Positions 5,186-5,379 of a stretch of DNA of 5,379 nt are shown in pieces (the first letter of the stretch is position 1; each line of letters starts with the position of its first letter). Origin of the DNA: Clostridiales bacterium (lineage in GTDB: Bacteria > Bacillota > Clostridia > Oscillospirales > Oscillospiraceae); contig JAAYWX010000327.1 of NCBI GenBank assembly GCA_012516225.1, positions 1-5,379 of the forward strand, written 5' to 3'. The notes below the pieces were generated by a model, which saw only the letters and a program-made list of their open reading frames with translations, was not told where the DNA came from and did no database searches. A program made the translations under genes and the position numbers.

Positions 5186-5379
5186 TAAAACACCTCCGCT
5201 GTATACCGTTGATTTCTGCCAGCTTGGGATGTTCTCTCGCACATTTTTCCGCAGCCTTCTCGCAACGGGAATAATATGAACAGCCGCCCTCATTCCTCCC
5301 AACAGCATTATGTACGGGGCTCAGCATCAGATAATCCTCGGCTGACGGCAGGTTTTTGATAAGACTTATGCTGTAGGGG
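5178..5379 (-). CDS. Peptide/nickel ABC transporter ATPase (OppD/DppD/NikD-type), C-terminal fragment
   Basis: Only the last 66 codons are in the window; the reading frame enters at 5378 and ends at a TGA at 5180-5178. The fragment begins PYSISLIKNLPSAEDY and continues through GGCSYYSRCEKAAEKC to QRRCFSA. This matches the conserved C-terminal extension (oligo_HPY domain) that follows the nucleotide-binding domain in OppD, DppD and NikD-type ATPases. Four cysteines are spaced C-X5-C-X6-C-X16-C; in at least one DppD such cysteines hold an iron-sulfur cluster. The protein should be one of two cytoplasmic ATPases powering the importer encoded downstream. Its stop lies 8 bases inside the next ATPase gene, which implies translational coupling. 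The Walker motifs lie outside the window, so catalytic competence cannot be judged. The family assignment is strong; the specific paralogue name is not. Confidence 0.88.
   Translation of the reverse strand, partial: PYSISLIKNLPSAEDYLMLSPVHNAVGRNEGGCSYYSRCEKAAEKCAREHPKLAEINGIQRRCFSA
5192..5197 (-). promoter_or_regulatory. Ribosome binding site deciding the GTG start of the second ATPase
   Basis: GGAGGT on the minus strand lies about 7 bases before the GTG at 5185-5183 and inside the last codons of the preceding ATPase gene. It decides for the internal GTG over the upstream in-frame ATG at 5308. Ribosomes finishing the upstream gene at 5178 would be positioned to reinitiate here. Confidence 0.8.

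Noticed and set aside
5186..5308. Extended ATG start at 5308 for the second ATPase
   Set aside because: The extra 41 residues are another-frame reading of the first ATPase's C-terminal domain and show no family similarity; the GTG at 5185 has an ideal GGAGGT upstream.

Overview
The window suggests a moderately AT-rich Gram-positive anaerobe of the Clostridia type (Bacillota). The grounds are strong purine-rich ribosome binding sites (AAAGGAGAG, AAGGAG, GGAGGT), frequent GTG starts, a lipoprotein substrate-binding protein and a Clostridia-like operon style. This is inferred from style and protein content; no marker gene is present to prove it.

All confident genes lie on the minus strand and read from high to low coordinates as one tightly packed operon. 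In transcription order they are: the 3' end of an OppD/DppD/NikD-type ATPase (5178-5379, cut by the window edge); a short NikE/OppF-type ATPase (4403-5185); an SBP family 5 lipoprotein (2878-4485); a class I SAM-dependent methyltransferase (1967-2809); a NikB/DppB-type permease (972-1952); a NikC/DppC-type permease (146-985); and a possible 39-residue basic small protein (46-165). A hairpin at 12-42 followed by a T-rich run marks the left boundary. The promoter lies beyond the right edge. No non-coding stretch exceeds about 70 bases, so there is no room for a riboswitch, RNA gene or mobile element, and none was seen.

Together the genes make a complete peptide/nickel-class (PepT family) ABC importer: a membrane-anchored receptor, two different permeases and two different ATPases. 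The short second ATPase, which lacks the usual C-terminal HPY extension, resembles nickel or opine-metallophore systems (NikE, CntF) more than classical oligopeptide systems, but the substrate cannot be fixed from sequence alone. The most unusual element is the methyltransferase between the receptor and permease genes, which suggests that the cell methylates the imported ligand, its chelator or a product made from it.

Other points of interest are an 83-bp same-strand overlap between the second ATPase and the receptor's signal peptide; a perfect 13-bp stem-loop between receptor and methyltransferase that could set their expression ratio; an EF-hand-like loop in the receptor; and a four-cysteine motif at the end of the first ATPase.
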